DNA of 64,000 nt from Trileptium ribeirensis (lineage: Eukaryota; Nematoda; Enoplea; Enoplida; Thoracostomopsidae). Below, piece by piece: positions 13,740-25,900 of this stretch. Where the stretch lies: contig JASANE010029999.1 of assembly GCA_030248225.1 (NCBI GenBank), forward strand, positions 1 through 64,000, read 5' to 3'. How positions within the stretch are numbered: position 1 is the stretch's first letter; each line of letters opens with the position of its first letter. The translations under genes and the position numbers were made by a program. Below the pieces are notes generated by a model that saw only the letters and a list, made by a program, of their open reading frames with translations, did no database searches and was not told the DNA's origin.

Positions 13740-13985
13740 CTAAATCAGAAATATCACAAACTTAGCGGCCAAGGTAATCTTGAGAGGCCTAAGTGTACTG
13801 AAAGCGATGCCATTTTCGATACATTAAGCCTGAGCCTTTTTAGCCTAAGTTTAGGTCCTTATCTGAGACGTACACTAAGCCTAAGTCGTGGACGGGTGGC
13901 GGCACCGCCCCCAAACCGCCCTACTAAGCTGTTCCTTTTTCTAACAATATAATGTAACGCCCCTCAGGCTAATGAAGATGCCTAC
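13740..13985 (-). repeat. TTAGGC-rich terminal-repeat copy in intron 3, left arm
   Basis: This is the mirror image of 22651-22915. It carries GTTACATTATA, AACAGCTTAG, a GGCGGTGCCGCC hairpin and several CTTAGGCTTAG-like motifs. It matches the roughly 210-bp inverted ends of the element at 54557-57385. Because it is in both arms, it inserted before the arms were duplicated. Confidence 0.65.
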
Positions 13986-14158
13986 TTGTCTGGTTTGAGA
14001 TCACGATGCACAATGCCGTAGCTGTGTAGGTATTCGATTGCGAGAACGGTTTCGGCAATGTACAACCTCGCGAGTTCCACCGGAAACATTTGAATGTGTT
14101 TGAGCAACGTTGCACAGTCGCCGCCCTCGACGTACTCGAGCACGAGGCAGAGATGATG
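13986..14158 (-). CDS. MAST left copy exon 3: hinge and catalytic loop
   Basis: The 173-nt exon is intact. It encodes [15 protein letters not shown] through HRDLKPD, with Ala (GCA) in [12 protein letters not shown] where the right copy has Pro. This is the more conserved version of the exon. Confidence 0.92.
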
Positions 14159-14621
14159 CTGAAAAAAACATCCGTATTAAACGCAAATTATTCGCAAAAC
14201 AAGCTTACGACTAGCACTGTCGTACAGTAGCTGTGAAGTTTTCTCTGAACGGTTCACGAAACATTCGTCTTTATTTGGTGTCTGTAACTAGCTTAAACTG
14301 ACCAACATGGAGCTTTTCGTGAACAATATGTCTGTTCCTGAACCCGAACACCATAACTCATGTATAAAGAACACAAACATACTTGACGATATCAGTCAAA
14401 ACAGAAAAAACAATAACTTATTAATTAAATCGAGCCAATGTAGTGTCGCACTAAATAAACCCATTATTACTAGTTAAATCTACGGTCCAAATAGATACAA
14501 ATCTTCTTTACTAATGCTCAACAGCTAATCAGAACCACAGCGACTACAATGATAACATTACTGCAAACGAAAAATAAAAGCGAAAAAGCAATTATATAAA
14601 AAACAAGCACAACCCACTTAC

Positions 14622-14783
14622 CGTTGTCTCAAAGCTTCCGTAGAACGACACAACGAACGGATTGTCGGTAAACGTCAGTATGTCGCGTTCGGCGAAGACT
14701 TGGTCAATTTGATTGCGCAATATTAGATTGGACTTGCTCAGCTTTTTGATCGCAAACCGTTGACGTGTCTCACGATGACGTAC
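14622..14783 (-). CDS. MAST left copy exon 2: VAIK lysine and helix C
   Basis: The exon has 162 nt and encodes the same 54 residues as the right copy, including RFAIKK and VFAERDIL. The splice sites are the same. Confidence 0.92.
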
Positions 14784-16637
14784 CTGAAAAAGCAAGATTC
14801 GTTTATCAGTGCCCACGATGAACATAAGTATCCGAAAATCAGTCATTATAAAACACAACACAACCATTTTAATTTCAAAAAATGGCCAACATTCTTATCT
14901 AATTAATTTTAATATTGATAACGTCAAACTATAAAATGAACCATGAATTGCTCTAGAGATCAAATCCACCTATGATATAGCACTAGCGGTTGCGAAGATA
15001 TTACTATTTTCGTGCATCTCTGCACTCATGGTCCCATAAATAACCTCTTTTTGACCCAACCTTGCAGCGTAAATAATGACAACAGCAGCACACCATTTGC
15101 AGCTACGTAGAGACTGAATTGCACTACAAAATGAAACCAACACGCCTATAAACGCATCGAGCGGGTATGGAGATGGAACTATTTTTGTGTGTTATGGGTC
15201 TCATAGACCCATTTTAGAACCCGTGTTGACCCAAGCAGAACATACTAAGAGAACCGCGTAGCAAAGAATTGTTGAGCGGAGCGAAGAGTTTTTGTTTTCG
15301 TCAGAGGAGTGAAAATCAGCACCGTCTGTCTGTCCATCGAACTCCTCAATAACTAGTGGGCCCATTTAAAAGATTATTTGTTTGAAACGCCTAATATCCG
15401 CTTGGTGCAAGGCATATATTTTTGTCAAAATTGCTTTAGTTAATTACCAATTAACTAATTAGTTAAAAGTGTTAGCCTATTTATAGCATATTCAAACAAA
15501 AATTGCTTATTTTTCAATGAAAAATTACAGTGACGCTATTATTTTAGGGCGTACCCCATCTTGCCGTGCTGATTATGAGTCTGGCGTTTATTACTATTCG
15601 AGGAATTTAAAAAGAGTACTAATTCGTTATTTAATTAGCTAATTACTAATTATTAACTAATTTTTTGAAAATTTTCAAGGTGCTCAGAAATGAAAACATT
15701 TCATTACAGGAGTTTTCTATGTCGCTGATCACGAATGTGATATTTCTGAAGCTCTAAACCTTGGCCGTACATGCTAATTAGTTAATTAATGTACCTTTAA
15801 CCGTTAACTTTATGTAAACTTTAAAATCACTTCAAAATTGTAATTTTTTGCGCTCGGGGGTTTTCGATGTCGCTGATCATGAATATGTGGCTTTTGAAGC
15901 TCTATAATTTTATCATTGGTGCTAATTAGTTAATTAATTAGCTAAAGATAATATTTACAATTAATTAGCAAATTTTTAGCTAGCTGGCTTTCGTGTGATG
16001 GATTTGACATCAATTATGTAAAACGTGATACTTATTATAATGATTTAATATTTAGTTGAAATACATGTAAATAAAATAACAAATACTTTGCCTATTGCTC
16101 CGCTCACTTTTTGCAATTATTAACTTTACTGTTATACTTTCTTATAGAGGCTTATTTGGAGTACAAAGCGCCACCACAGCGCCATAGCCCCCACCACAAC
16201 CCCTTTGACCCGCTTTTCGGGGGGGGGGAGGGGGAGATGTTGGAATATGTCTTTGCGACAATACAGATTTCAAGCTTTCCAATGAGGTATCGCACGAATC
16301 AATCCGCCCAGCAAAACTTGAGTTATGTGTTTCACGCTAGAAACCCCAATAACGGCCATTGTCAAATTTCACCACTGTCACGGCTAGTAAGAATTCTTCG
16401 CTTGGCTCCTTCCATACAATCACACAGCATTCAATTGAAAATGTCAAAAATATATTGTCAACTTTTCATAAGATGCACTAAACATTTTCACAACGAATAT
16501 TGAAAATTTTCGTTACGGTTGACGACAAAACAAATTATTCACCGTCGGCGTTCTTCAACGTTGTAGGTCAAAAATGTGACAAAAACAACCAGAGCAATTG
16601 ACTATAAACTATGAAGGAAAGGCTATAAAAGTCTTAC

Positions 16638-16822
16638 CAAAGGCACCGATCCGTACGCCCCGTTACGTATCAGCTTGACGGTTTCAAAGTCGTCCTCATG
16701 TGGTGCCCTTGACGTCCACGGCACATCCGTGTTTCGTATCCCACCAATGCCGCCCCCGGGTGAATGTTGAGCCGACGTAGTTCCATCGATACTCATCGAG
16801 CTGTGACTTGTTGACATTTCGA
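16638..16822 (-). CDS. MAST left copy exon 1: start and glycine-rich loop, altered
   Basis: The ATG is at 16815-16817 on the minus strand, 5 nt after the acceptor AG, and the exon gives 60 codons. Three residues differ from the right copy: Asn for Ser at 29, Arg for Ser at 51 and Pro for His at 59. The last two lie in or beside the glycine-rich loop, and the right copy has the family-typical LISNGAYG. Confidence 0.88.
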
Positions 16823-19808
16823 CTAAAAAAAGTATAAATTCAAATGTTTTTAAATTATTTATTAAAAACCACCTGGTAATTACAACAAAACTCCTCGCAA
16901 TAAGTTATTGACTACTGCTCGCTCGCAGCTGCTCGACTCAATGCAATTTTTGGTTTGAAATTATTGTTTTATTCCATTCATTACGCTGCAACTCCATCAA
17001 ACAATAACGAAATTATTTTGGTCCAAACATAGGAATTTGGCATTACGTTCAACCACGTAAAAAATTTTGTGTTGCTTGTTATAATTATACTGAGGCGTTC
17101 TAAATTATACAATAATGCCACTCATTCGTATAAACAAATAAAGTGCCATATTCTATCAGTAATTACTCTTTAATTAATTATTATTCGTCCCGAAGCGCCA
17201 GGAGGCTCTAGACAACATCCTAACGGTCAAAGAAAGAAACTCTGCGATGCGAAAAATGCTTCTTACACTGCTCTTTTTGGAAAAATGCTATTTTTGTTCT
17301 AGTATTATAGAATTACTAAACTGAAAATATTATGACAGCTAGGGTATTGGAAAAATGCTTTGGATTAATGTGTATTTTAGGTATTTTGGAAAATTCTTTA
17401 AACATAATGCAGCCGCTAAAACGGCCGTAGACTAACCTACAGCAAAAACCTTGATATTATGTACCTGTCGAATGAAAATTTAATTTGTAATAAATGTTTC
17501 AATCATGCATCCAGCCGCTAAAATCACCCCGAGACTAGGCTAGGAAATCAAATAAACCCTTGTTGTTCAGTTTTTGTTTCATTTAGAATAGATGAACCGC
17601 ACACTACAAACTCTTTTAGGACTACAATGACAATTTTGATAATTTGTGAAAGAAACAATGGTATAATGCGTATAATATTGATGCGACAGGACTAAAATGA
17701 CTCATATATTGTCAATAAATTCATAGCTAACAACAACTTCAACTTTTAACGATCTGCTATGCTATAACATAACCCAAACACATCGTTGCCAACAAAAATA
17801 CATATTCTTTCGTTATCTATAGCCTCAATAGATTTTGCAGTGTCAAAAACCGGGCTTTAAAAACCAGTCTCGAGGCCAATACACCATATAAAGAGGTAAT
17901 ATATCGATAAAAATAAAAACGAATCATCGTTTTACCATTTCATGATGGTTGAACATCATACAACACCAGTCCACCTTACCAACATTGCTCTTGTGTGGTG
18001 GTGGAAAAATATGAAAAAATAGAAAGGCTATGAATAATTATATTTCGTGAAAGGGTACAGGAGATCCGCAAAATTTTTTTTGGGATCTTACCGGCTATGT
18101 GGTGCCAAACCAATCTGGAGTCGACTATCGATTAAACACAAAATCAACCAGGCTAAAACAAATTTACACATATCTCAGCCCCAATATACTATATACACGG
18201 TTGTCTGAAAGAACCCACCATTTCCAATGTTCACTACGACCGATATTCCCAGGACCCACCTTTTACCTAGCATGAACTGAACGAAGGTTACGCACAAAAA
18301 ACGAGCTAGGTGAAATGGTGGGTCCTGGGACAATATCAGGTGAGTAGTTGTGAACATTGGAAATGGTGGGTTCTTTCAGACAACACAGTGTATATAGTAT
18401 ATTGGGGCTGGAGATGTGTGTAAATTTGTTTTTAGCCTGGTTGATTTTGTGTTTAATCGATAGTGAGCTCTCGACTCCGGGGATTCGTTTGGCACCACAT
18501 TTGGCCCGGTACAGTCACAAAAAAAATTTTGCGGATCTCCTGTACCCTTTCCACCGAAATATAATTATTCATAGCCTTTCTATTTTTTCATATTTTTCCA
18601 CCACCACACAAGGCAATGTTGGTAAGGTGGACTGGTGTTGTATGATGTTCAACCATCATGAAATGGTAAAACGATGATTCGTTTTTATTTATCGATATAT
18701 TACCTCTTTATATCGGTGTATTGGCCTCGAGACTGGTTTTTAAAGCCCGGTTTTTGACACTGCAAAATCTATTGAGGCTTGCCTATAGATTAGCGAAAGA
18801 ATATGTATTTTTGTTGGCAACGATGTGTTTGGGTTATGTTATAGGCATCGCAGATCGTTAAAAGTTGAAGTTGTTGTTTTTAGCTATGAATTTATTGACA
18901 ATATATGAGTCATTTTAGTCCTGTCGCATCAATATTATACGCATTATACCATTGTTTCTTTCACAAATTATCAAAATTGTAGTTGTAGTACCTAAAAGTA
19001 TTTATAATATCCGGTTCGTCTATTTTCTAAATGAAACAAAAACTGAACAACAAGGGTTTATTTGATTTTCCTAGCCTAGTCTCGGGGTGATTTTAGCGGC
19101 TGGATGCATGATTGAAACATTTATTACAGATACAATTTTTGACTCGACAGGTACATAATATAGAGGTTTTTGCTGTAGGTTAGTCTACGGCCGTTTTAGC
19201 GGCTGCATTATGTTTAAAGAATTTTTCCAAAATACCTAAAATACACATTAATCCAAAGCATTTTTCCAATACCCTAGCTGTCATAATATTTTCAGTTTCA
19301 TAATTCTATAATACTAGAACAAAAATAGCATTTTTCCAAAAAGAGCAGTGTAAGAAGCATTTTTCGCATCGCAGAGTTTCTTTCTCTTTGACCGTTAGGA
19401 TGTTGTATTTTTGAAGCCTCCTGGCGCTTCGGGACGAATAATAATTAATTAAAAAATTTTTAATTACTGATAGAATATGGCACTTTATTTGTTTATACGA
19501 ATGAGTGGCATTATTGTATAATTTAGAACGCCTCAGTATAATATTGTCAAGCAAGCAACACAAAATTTTTTACGTGGTTGAACGTAATGCCAAATTCCTA
19601 TGTTTGGACCAAAATCCATTTTCGTTATTGCTTGATGGAGTTGCAGCATAATGAATGGAATAAAACAATAATTTCAAACCAAAAATTGCATTGAGTCGAG
19701 CAGCTGCGAGCGAGCAGTAGTCAATAACTTATTGCGAGGAGTTTTGTTGTAATTACCAGGTGGTTTTTAATAAATAATTTAAAAACATTAAAATTTATCT
19801 TTTTTTAG
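16823..19808. other. Shared 5' region between the two head-to-head kinase copies
   Basis: About 3 kb separate the first exons of the two divergent copies, and this region contains the palindrome centre. Nothing in either frame resembles the DUF1908 exons usual in MAST genes. The region is AT-rich, with no clear promoter motif or CpG cluster that I can defend. Any promoter would be present twice in mirror image. Confidence 0.6.
18271..18305. other. 35-bp spacer at palindrome centre
   Basis: The innermost paired bases are a CTAG at 18267-18270 and a CTAG at 18306-18309. Beyond them the matched sequence CCCAGGACCCACC (18248-18260) faces its complement at about 18316-18328. Only 35 bp are unpaired, so the two arms could fold into a nearly continuous hairpin. 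No transposon end or microsatellite is visible at the junction. Confidence 0.9.
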
Positions 19809-19813
19809 TCGAA
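19801..19813 (+). promoter_or_regulatory. Possible spliced-leader acceptor before the kinase ATG
   Basis: A TTTTTTAG acceptor ends 5 nt before the ATG. Nematode trans-splice sites typically sit within about 10 nt of the start codon. The mirror site in the left arm is at 16818-16830. An ordinary cis-splice acceptor for an upstream exon is equally possible from sequence alone. Confidence 0.4.
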
Positions 19814-19993
19814 ATGTCAACAAGTCACAGCTCGATGAGTATCGATGGAACTACGTCGGCTCAACATTCACCCGGGGGCGGCATTGGTGGGATACGAAGC
19901 ACGGATGTGCCGTGGACGTCAAGGGCACCACATGAGGACGACTTTGAAACCGTCAAGCTGATAAGTAACGGGGCGTACGGATCGGTGCATTTG
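19809..19993 (+). CDS. MAST right copy exon 1: start and glycine-rich loop
   Basis: Coding starts at ATG 19814, only 5 nt after the acceptor TTTTTTAG (19801-19808), and gives 60 codons. After a Ser/Gly-rich lead comes [19 protein letters not shown], the MAST beta-1 strand and glycine-rich loop. The donor is TTG|GTAAGA. The acceptor so close to the ATG could be a spliced-leader trans-splice site or an ordinary acceptor for an unseen upstream exon. Confidence 0.9.
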
Positions 19994-22900
19994 GTAAGAC
20001 TTTTATAGCCTTTCCTTCATAGTTTATAGTCAATTGCTCTGGTTGTTTTTGTCACATTTTTGACCTACAACGTTGAAGAACGCCGACGGTGAATAATTTG
20101 TTTTGTCGTCAACCGTAACGAAAATTTTCAATATTCGTTGTGAAAATGTTTAGTGCATCTTATGAAAAGTTGACAATATATTTTTGACATTTTCAATTGA
20201 ATGCTGTGTGATTGTATGGAAGGAGCCAAGCGAAGAATTCTTACTAGCCGTGACAGTGGTGAAATTTGACAATGGCCGTTATTGGGGTTTCTAGCGTGAA
20301 ACACATAACTCAAGTTTTGCTGGGCGGATTGATTCGTGCGATACCTCATTGGAAAGCTTGAAATCTGTATTGTCGCAAAGACATATTCCAACATCTCCCC
20401 CTCCCCCCCCCCCCGAAAAGCGGGTCAAAGGGGTTGTGGTGGGGGCTATGGCGCTGTGGTGGCGCTTTGTACTCCAAATAAGCCTCTATAAGAAAGTATA
20501 ACAGTAAAGTTAATAATTGCAAAAAGTGAGCGGAGCAATAGGCAAAGTATTTGTTATTTTATTTACATGTATTTCAACTAAATATTAAATCATTATAATA
20601 AGTATCACGTTTTACATAATTGATGTCAAATCCATCACACGAAAGCCAGCTAGCTAAAAATTTGCTAATTAATTGTAAATATTATCTTTAGCTAATTAAT
20701 TAACTAATTAGCACCAATGATAAAATTATAGAGCTTCAAAAGCCACATATTCATGATCAGCGACATCGAAAACCCCCGAGCGCAAAAAATTACAATTTTG
20801 AAGTGATTTTAAAGTTTACATAAAGTTAACGGTTAAAGGTACATTAATTAACTAATTAGCATGTACGGCCAAGGTTTAGAGCTTCAGAAATATCACATTC
20901 GTGATCAGCGACATAGAAAACTCCTGTAATGAAATGTTTTCATTTCTGAGCACCTTGAAAATTTTCAAAAAATTAGTTAATAATTAGTAATTAGCTAATT
21001 AAATAACGAATTAGTACTCTTTTTAAATTCCTCGAATAGTAATAAACGCCAGACTCATAATCAGCACGGCAAGATGGGGTACGCCCTAAAATAATAGCGT
21101 CACTGTAATTTTTCATTGAAAAATAAGCAATTTTTGTTTGAATATGCTATAAATAGGCTAACACTTTTAACTAATTAGTTAATTGGTAATTAACTAAAGC
21201 AATTTTGACAAAAATATATGCCTTGCACCAAGCGGATATTAGGCGTTTCAAACAAATAATCTTTTAAATGGGCCCACTAGTTATTGAGGAGTTCGATGGA
21301 CAGACAGACGGTGCTGATTTTCACTCCTCTGACGAAAACAAAAACTCTTCGCTCCGCTCAACAATTCTTTGCTACGCGGTTTTCTTAGTATGTTCTGCTT
21401 GGGTCAACACGGGTTCTAAAATGGGTCTATGAGACCCATAACACACAAAAATAGTTCCATCTCCATACCCGCTCGATGCGTTTATAGGCGTGTTGGTTTC
21501 ATTTTATAGAGCAATTCATTCACTACGTAGCTGCAAATGGTGTGCTGCTGTTGTGATTATTTACGCTGCAAGGTTGGGTCAAAAAGAGGTTATTTATGGG
21601 ACCATGAGTGCAGAGATGCACGAAAATAGTAATATCTTCGCAACCGCTAGTGCTATATCATAGGTGGATTTGATCTTCTAAGCAATTCATGGTTCATTTT
21701 ATAGTTTGACGTTATCAATATTAAAATTAATTAGATAAGAATGTTGGCCATTTTTTGAAATTAAAATGGTTGTGTTGTGTTTTATAATGACTGATTTTCG
21801 GATACTTATGTTCATCGTGGGCACTGATAAACGAATCTTGCTTTTTCAGGTACGTCATCGTGAGACACGTCAACGGTTTGCGATCAAAAAGCTGAGCAAG
21901 TCCAATCTAATATTGCGCAATCAAATTGACCAAGTCTTCGCCGAACGCGACATACTGACGTTTACCGACAATCCGTTCGTTGTGTCGTTCTACGGAAGCT
22001 TTGAGACAACGGTAAGTGGGTTGTGCTTGTTTTTTATATAATTGCTTTTTCGCTTTTATTTTTCGTTTGCAGTAATGTTATCATTGTAGTCGCTGTGGTT
22101 CTGATTAGCTGTTGAGCATTAGTAAAGAAGATTTGTATCTATTTGGACCGTAGATTTAACTAGTAATAATGGGTTTATTTAGTGCGACACTACATTGGCT
22201 CGATTTAATTAATAAGTTATTGTTTTTTCTGTTTTGACTGATATCGTCAAGTATGTTTGTGTTCTTTATACATGAGTTATGGTGTTCGGGTTCAGGAACA
22301 GACATATTGTTCACGAAAAGCTCCATGTTGGTCAGTTTAAGCTAGTTACAGACACCAAATAAAGACGAATGTTTCAGTGAACCGTTCAGAGAAAACTTCA
22401 CAGCTACTGTACGACAGTGCTAGTCGTAAGCTTGTTTTGCGAATAATTTGCGTTTAATACGGATGTTTTTTTTTCAGCATCATCTCTGCCTCGTGCTCGA
22501 GTACGTCGAGGGCGGCGACTGTGCAACGTTGCTCAAACACATTCAAATGTTTCCGGTGGAACTCGCGAGGTTGTACATTGCCGAAACCGTTCTCCCAATC
22601 GAATACCTACACAGCTACGGCATTGTGCATCGTGATCTCAAACCAGACAAGTAGGCATCTTCATTAGCCTGAGGGGCGTTACATTATATTGTTAGAAAAA
22701 GGAACAGCTTAGTAGGGCGGTTTGGGGGCGGTGCCGCCACCCGTCCACGACTTAGGCTTAGTGTACGTCTCAGATAAGGACCTAAACTTAGGCTAAAAAG
22801 GCTCAGGCTTAATGTATCGAAAATGGCATCGCTTTCAGTACACTTAGGCCTCTCAAGATTACCTTGGCCGCTAAGTTTGTGATATTTCTGATTTAGATTT

Positions 22901-25900
22901 GTGTTAGCTAACGTCGTCATGTGTGGTTTTCGAGTGTGAATTTATATTCTCACCATTTTCGGTGAGATACAGTTACAATCAGAATTAAGTGCTCAAAAAA
23001 CGACCGAAACTTCTTTCCATTTCGATCGTTTGCGTTTCGATCGTTTAAATGAATTTCGATTGCGTCAAAATAAAAATAAAAATTTACTAAAACATGTTAG
23101 TTTGCGTTTAATTTAACGAATTTCGATTGTGTTGAAATAAAAAATATTTTTTGTAAAAAATGTTAGTTTGCTTTCAATTTAACGAATCATTGCGTTTTCG
23201 TTCCATTTCGTCTGCTTCGATTTTATAAGCACTTAATTCTGAGTGTAACTGTAAGTAGTCATGGTTGCAATGGTGAATAGTTTCTATTAAGACACTTCTA
23301 TATTCGGAAACTGGAACTGTGGCGCAGTCGGTCGTAACAAAGTAGTTTATCGATTAAAGTTTTGCGGAACCACATCTTCAAGGTCAAAATGGCAAAGAAC
23401 GGTTTTAAGGGTTCTTTGCCAAATCTGGCGTACGGGTACCAGTCTTTCACAGCCCATATCTTGCGACACAGGCTTCATAGAAAAATGTATTCCACTAAAA
23501 GAAGCAGCTTGTCGAGTCTACGATTTTTTGTTTGACCACTCCATGGGCCTATGTGGGCTCGAATATGGTTCATCGACTCTATGCGAGAAATAGCAATTTT
23601 TCAGATTTCGCCGTGTTATTGTTTGTTTTTACCTTACAATGAGTGTCTGTCAGGTTATCAAGCACACTTGATACGATGGTATTGCTATCTAGAGTCCCAC
23701 TTGACTATATTATTCCTTTTCTTGGAGTTTCAAGGGTATTATTGGTCAACGATCCCGATTTCAAAAATGTAGTGCGTTTTCACTTTTTGCCTGATTATAT
23801 GTTGCGTACTGGGATCAAGAATAGTCTATATATAGGTATTTTTTTAATCTGAATACAGGAATTTGGTTATCTAGTTTCCACGGTGCATATTTAGGACTTT
23901 TTATGGGTTTTCAATGAGTTTAGGGTCAATCAACCCGATTTCCGGAATATAGTCTTTCTTCAGTTTGTTTGGTTACGTATTGCATACAGGTCACCAAGAA
24001 TTGTTTTTATAGGTTTTCTCATAGGCGGAATACGTGGTTTGATTATCTATAGACCAGCACAAATGTGTTGATGCGTTGTCATTTGTTTTCAGTGTGTTTA
24101 GGGTCGACGAGGTTTTAGGATATTCTGTTGGTTCAGGATTCATCAAACAGAGCCTGTTACAGATGTTTAAAAATAACTTAAAAAGGAAACCACGCTTGCC
24201 TCGTTTCACCGTCGCTTGCTAGTTTACTAGTTTATAATAAATTTTTAGTCTTCTCATCACTGCAATGGGCCATATCAAATTGACCCATTTCGGGCTGTCG
24301 AAAATTGGACTAATGAACCGGACCAAATTTGATGTACGAATCGATTGGCGAAGCATCGGTTCGACAATTTAAGGATAAACAAGTTTACGGAACCCCGGAA
24401 TATATTGCTCCGGAAGTGATTTTACGACAGGGTTATGGTGAGTGTACAGCATTCGCTAGAAATAGTTTTTTGTCATTTTTAAGAAGAGATATTGGTTTCA
24501 ATATTTGAATTATTAATTGGTTGGACACTTGTTGTGTTTCGTAACAGTTTGGGTATCTTATTTATGTTCATGTGACTGTTATTATTATAATAATACTGAC
24601 AGGTCCTCTTATAATAATAATCTGCTTAAACTAAAGGGGTAATTTTTGTCCCATGAAAATTCAAGTTACTTGGTATTGATTGAGCCAGGAGAAATGCAAT
24701 TTATTACCACCCACAAATTTTCAAATAGCTAGATAATTATTATTATTGTATTAGGAATAAGATAAGATAAGATTATAATAACTTAAGATAAGCACCAGAA
24801 AATTACTGGAAGCATGAAATTTTGCAGCACCCACTAAACTTTCAATTTGTGAGTTCAATGTATCACCCAGATAATTTAGGGAAATTTTTTATCCGCCCTT
24901 CAGTTTAAAATTTCATGGTCTACTAATAGCAATAACTTATATGTTTTGTTGTCGCTTCAGGTAAACCGGTAGACTGGTGGTCGCTCGGAGTTATCCTTTA
25001 CGAGTTCCCTTGTTGGATGTCCGCCGTTTTTCGGCAATACTCCAGATGAAATTTTTGCTCATATCGTATCGAGTAAGTCGTTAATAAAGTATTTGCCGAA
25101 ACTGCTACAACTTTCTACACCCGCGACCATGATGGCCCAAGCTTGAGTCGCTGCTGTATGACATTGCTGTGTAGTAAGTAGTCGGTTGTTATGTCTCCCC
25201 AAATTGGTTCAATCCCTGATTTGGCATGCTGTGTAAGCGTAATAGCAGCAAAACCAGTAGTTGTTCCATATATCGTACTCACTGGAACAAGACGTGGATT
25301 GTTCAACCATCCACTAGATCCAGCCCAATTTCTCCAGCTCAGTTGGTTTTGCTGTGGTCGCGTGGTCGTTTCAAAACTTTTCGCGCACAGTGGTTTAATA
25401 GCACAATCGGAATCTATAACAGTCTAGGACGGCTATTAATATTTGACCAACCAGCCGCGGCGGGGCACGTTGTCACAAAACTTTATGCTTCTGCTCTAAA
25501 TTGTACCATATTTTATAATTTTTTTGTACTAAATACAACACTTACCTGTTTACTGAATACAACTCTTTACCTGTTGAGCTCCTCTTAACTGATATAATGT
25601 ACATTACACGACATTCTCTAGATGGACAAGCTCTGTAGGCAGTGCGTTTTGCTTTGTCACCCCCAAAATTTATTTATGCGGTCTCGTTTAAAGGTGGCGA
25701 AGGTCGGTAGATCATTGGTAGTTGTTATAGTCCGAAAAATAGGGATTACCGCATGATCTCCCCCCCATTTCAAAAGTTCAGTAATACAATGATTTATTGT
25801 TTAACTTTGTTCATTTTTTATAGACGAGGTCGAATGGCCGGAAGAGCCGTACGGGCCGTCGGCCGAAGCCCAAAATTTGATTCTGGCGTTGCTGAACCAA

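Larger units (their letters stand above)
1217..16822 (-). pseudogene. MAST (kin-4): MAST-family kinase, left copy (11 exons visible, C-terminal exons frameshifted)
   Basis: This is the inverted copy of the right-hand kinase, with the same exon borders read on the minus strand. Exons 2-7, 9 and 10 are in frame. The activation-segment exon keeps DFG and GTPEYIAPE, unlike the right copy. Exon 1 differs in the glycine-rich loop (LIRNGAYGSVPL instead of [12 protein letters not shown]) and at one residue before it (Asn for Ser29). Exon 8 has a 2-nt insertion and a 1-nt deletion. Exon 11, the PDZ start, has two 2-nt insertions. Exon 12 would lie beyond the window, if the arm extends that far. It is called a pseudogene because the PDZ and linker frames are lost, but sequencing error could give the same picture. 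Confidence 0.75.
1..18270. repeat. Left arm of giant inverted repeat
   Basis: This arm is the reverse complement of 18306-36642. Base 1 pairs with base 36642 and base 18270 pairs with 18306. The pair sums differ by 67 between the ends and the centre, so the arms differ by a net 67 bp of indels. All kinase exons from the PDZ exon (1217-1588) to the first exon (16638-16822), all introns and all intronic repeats are matched. Identity is uneven: long stretches match exactly, interrupted by short clusters of substitutions and 1-2 nt indels. The outer limit is unknown because the match still holds at base 1. Confidence 0.95.

Noticed and set aside
16111..16503. 130-codon open frame spanning a G-run (mirror at 20128-20394)
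   Set aside because: It lies in intron 1 in a repeat-like segment, antisense to the kinase, without family similarity.
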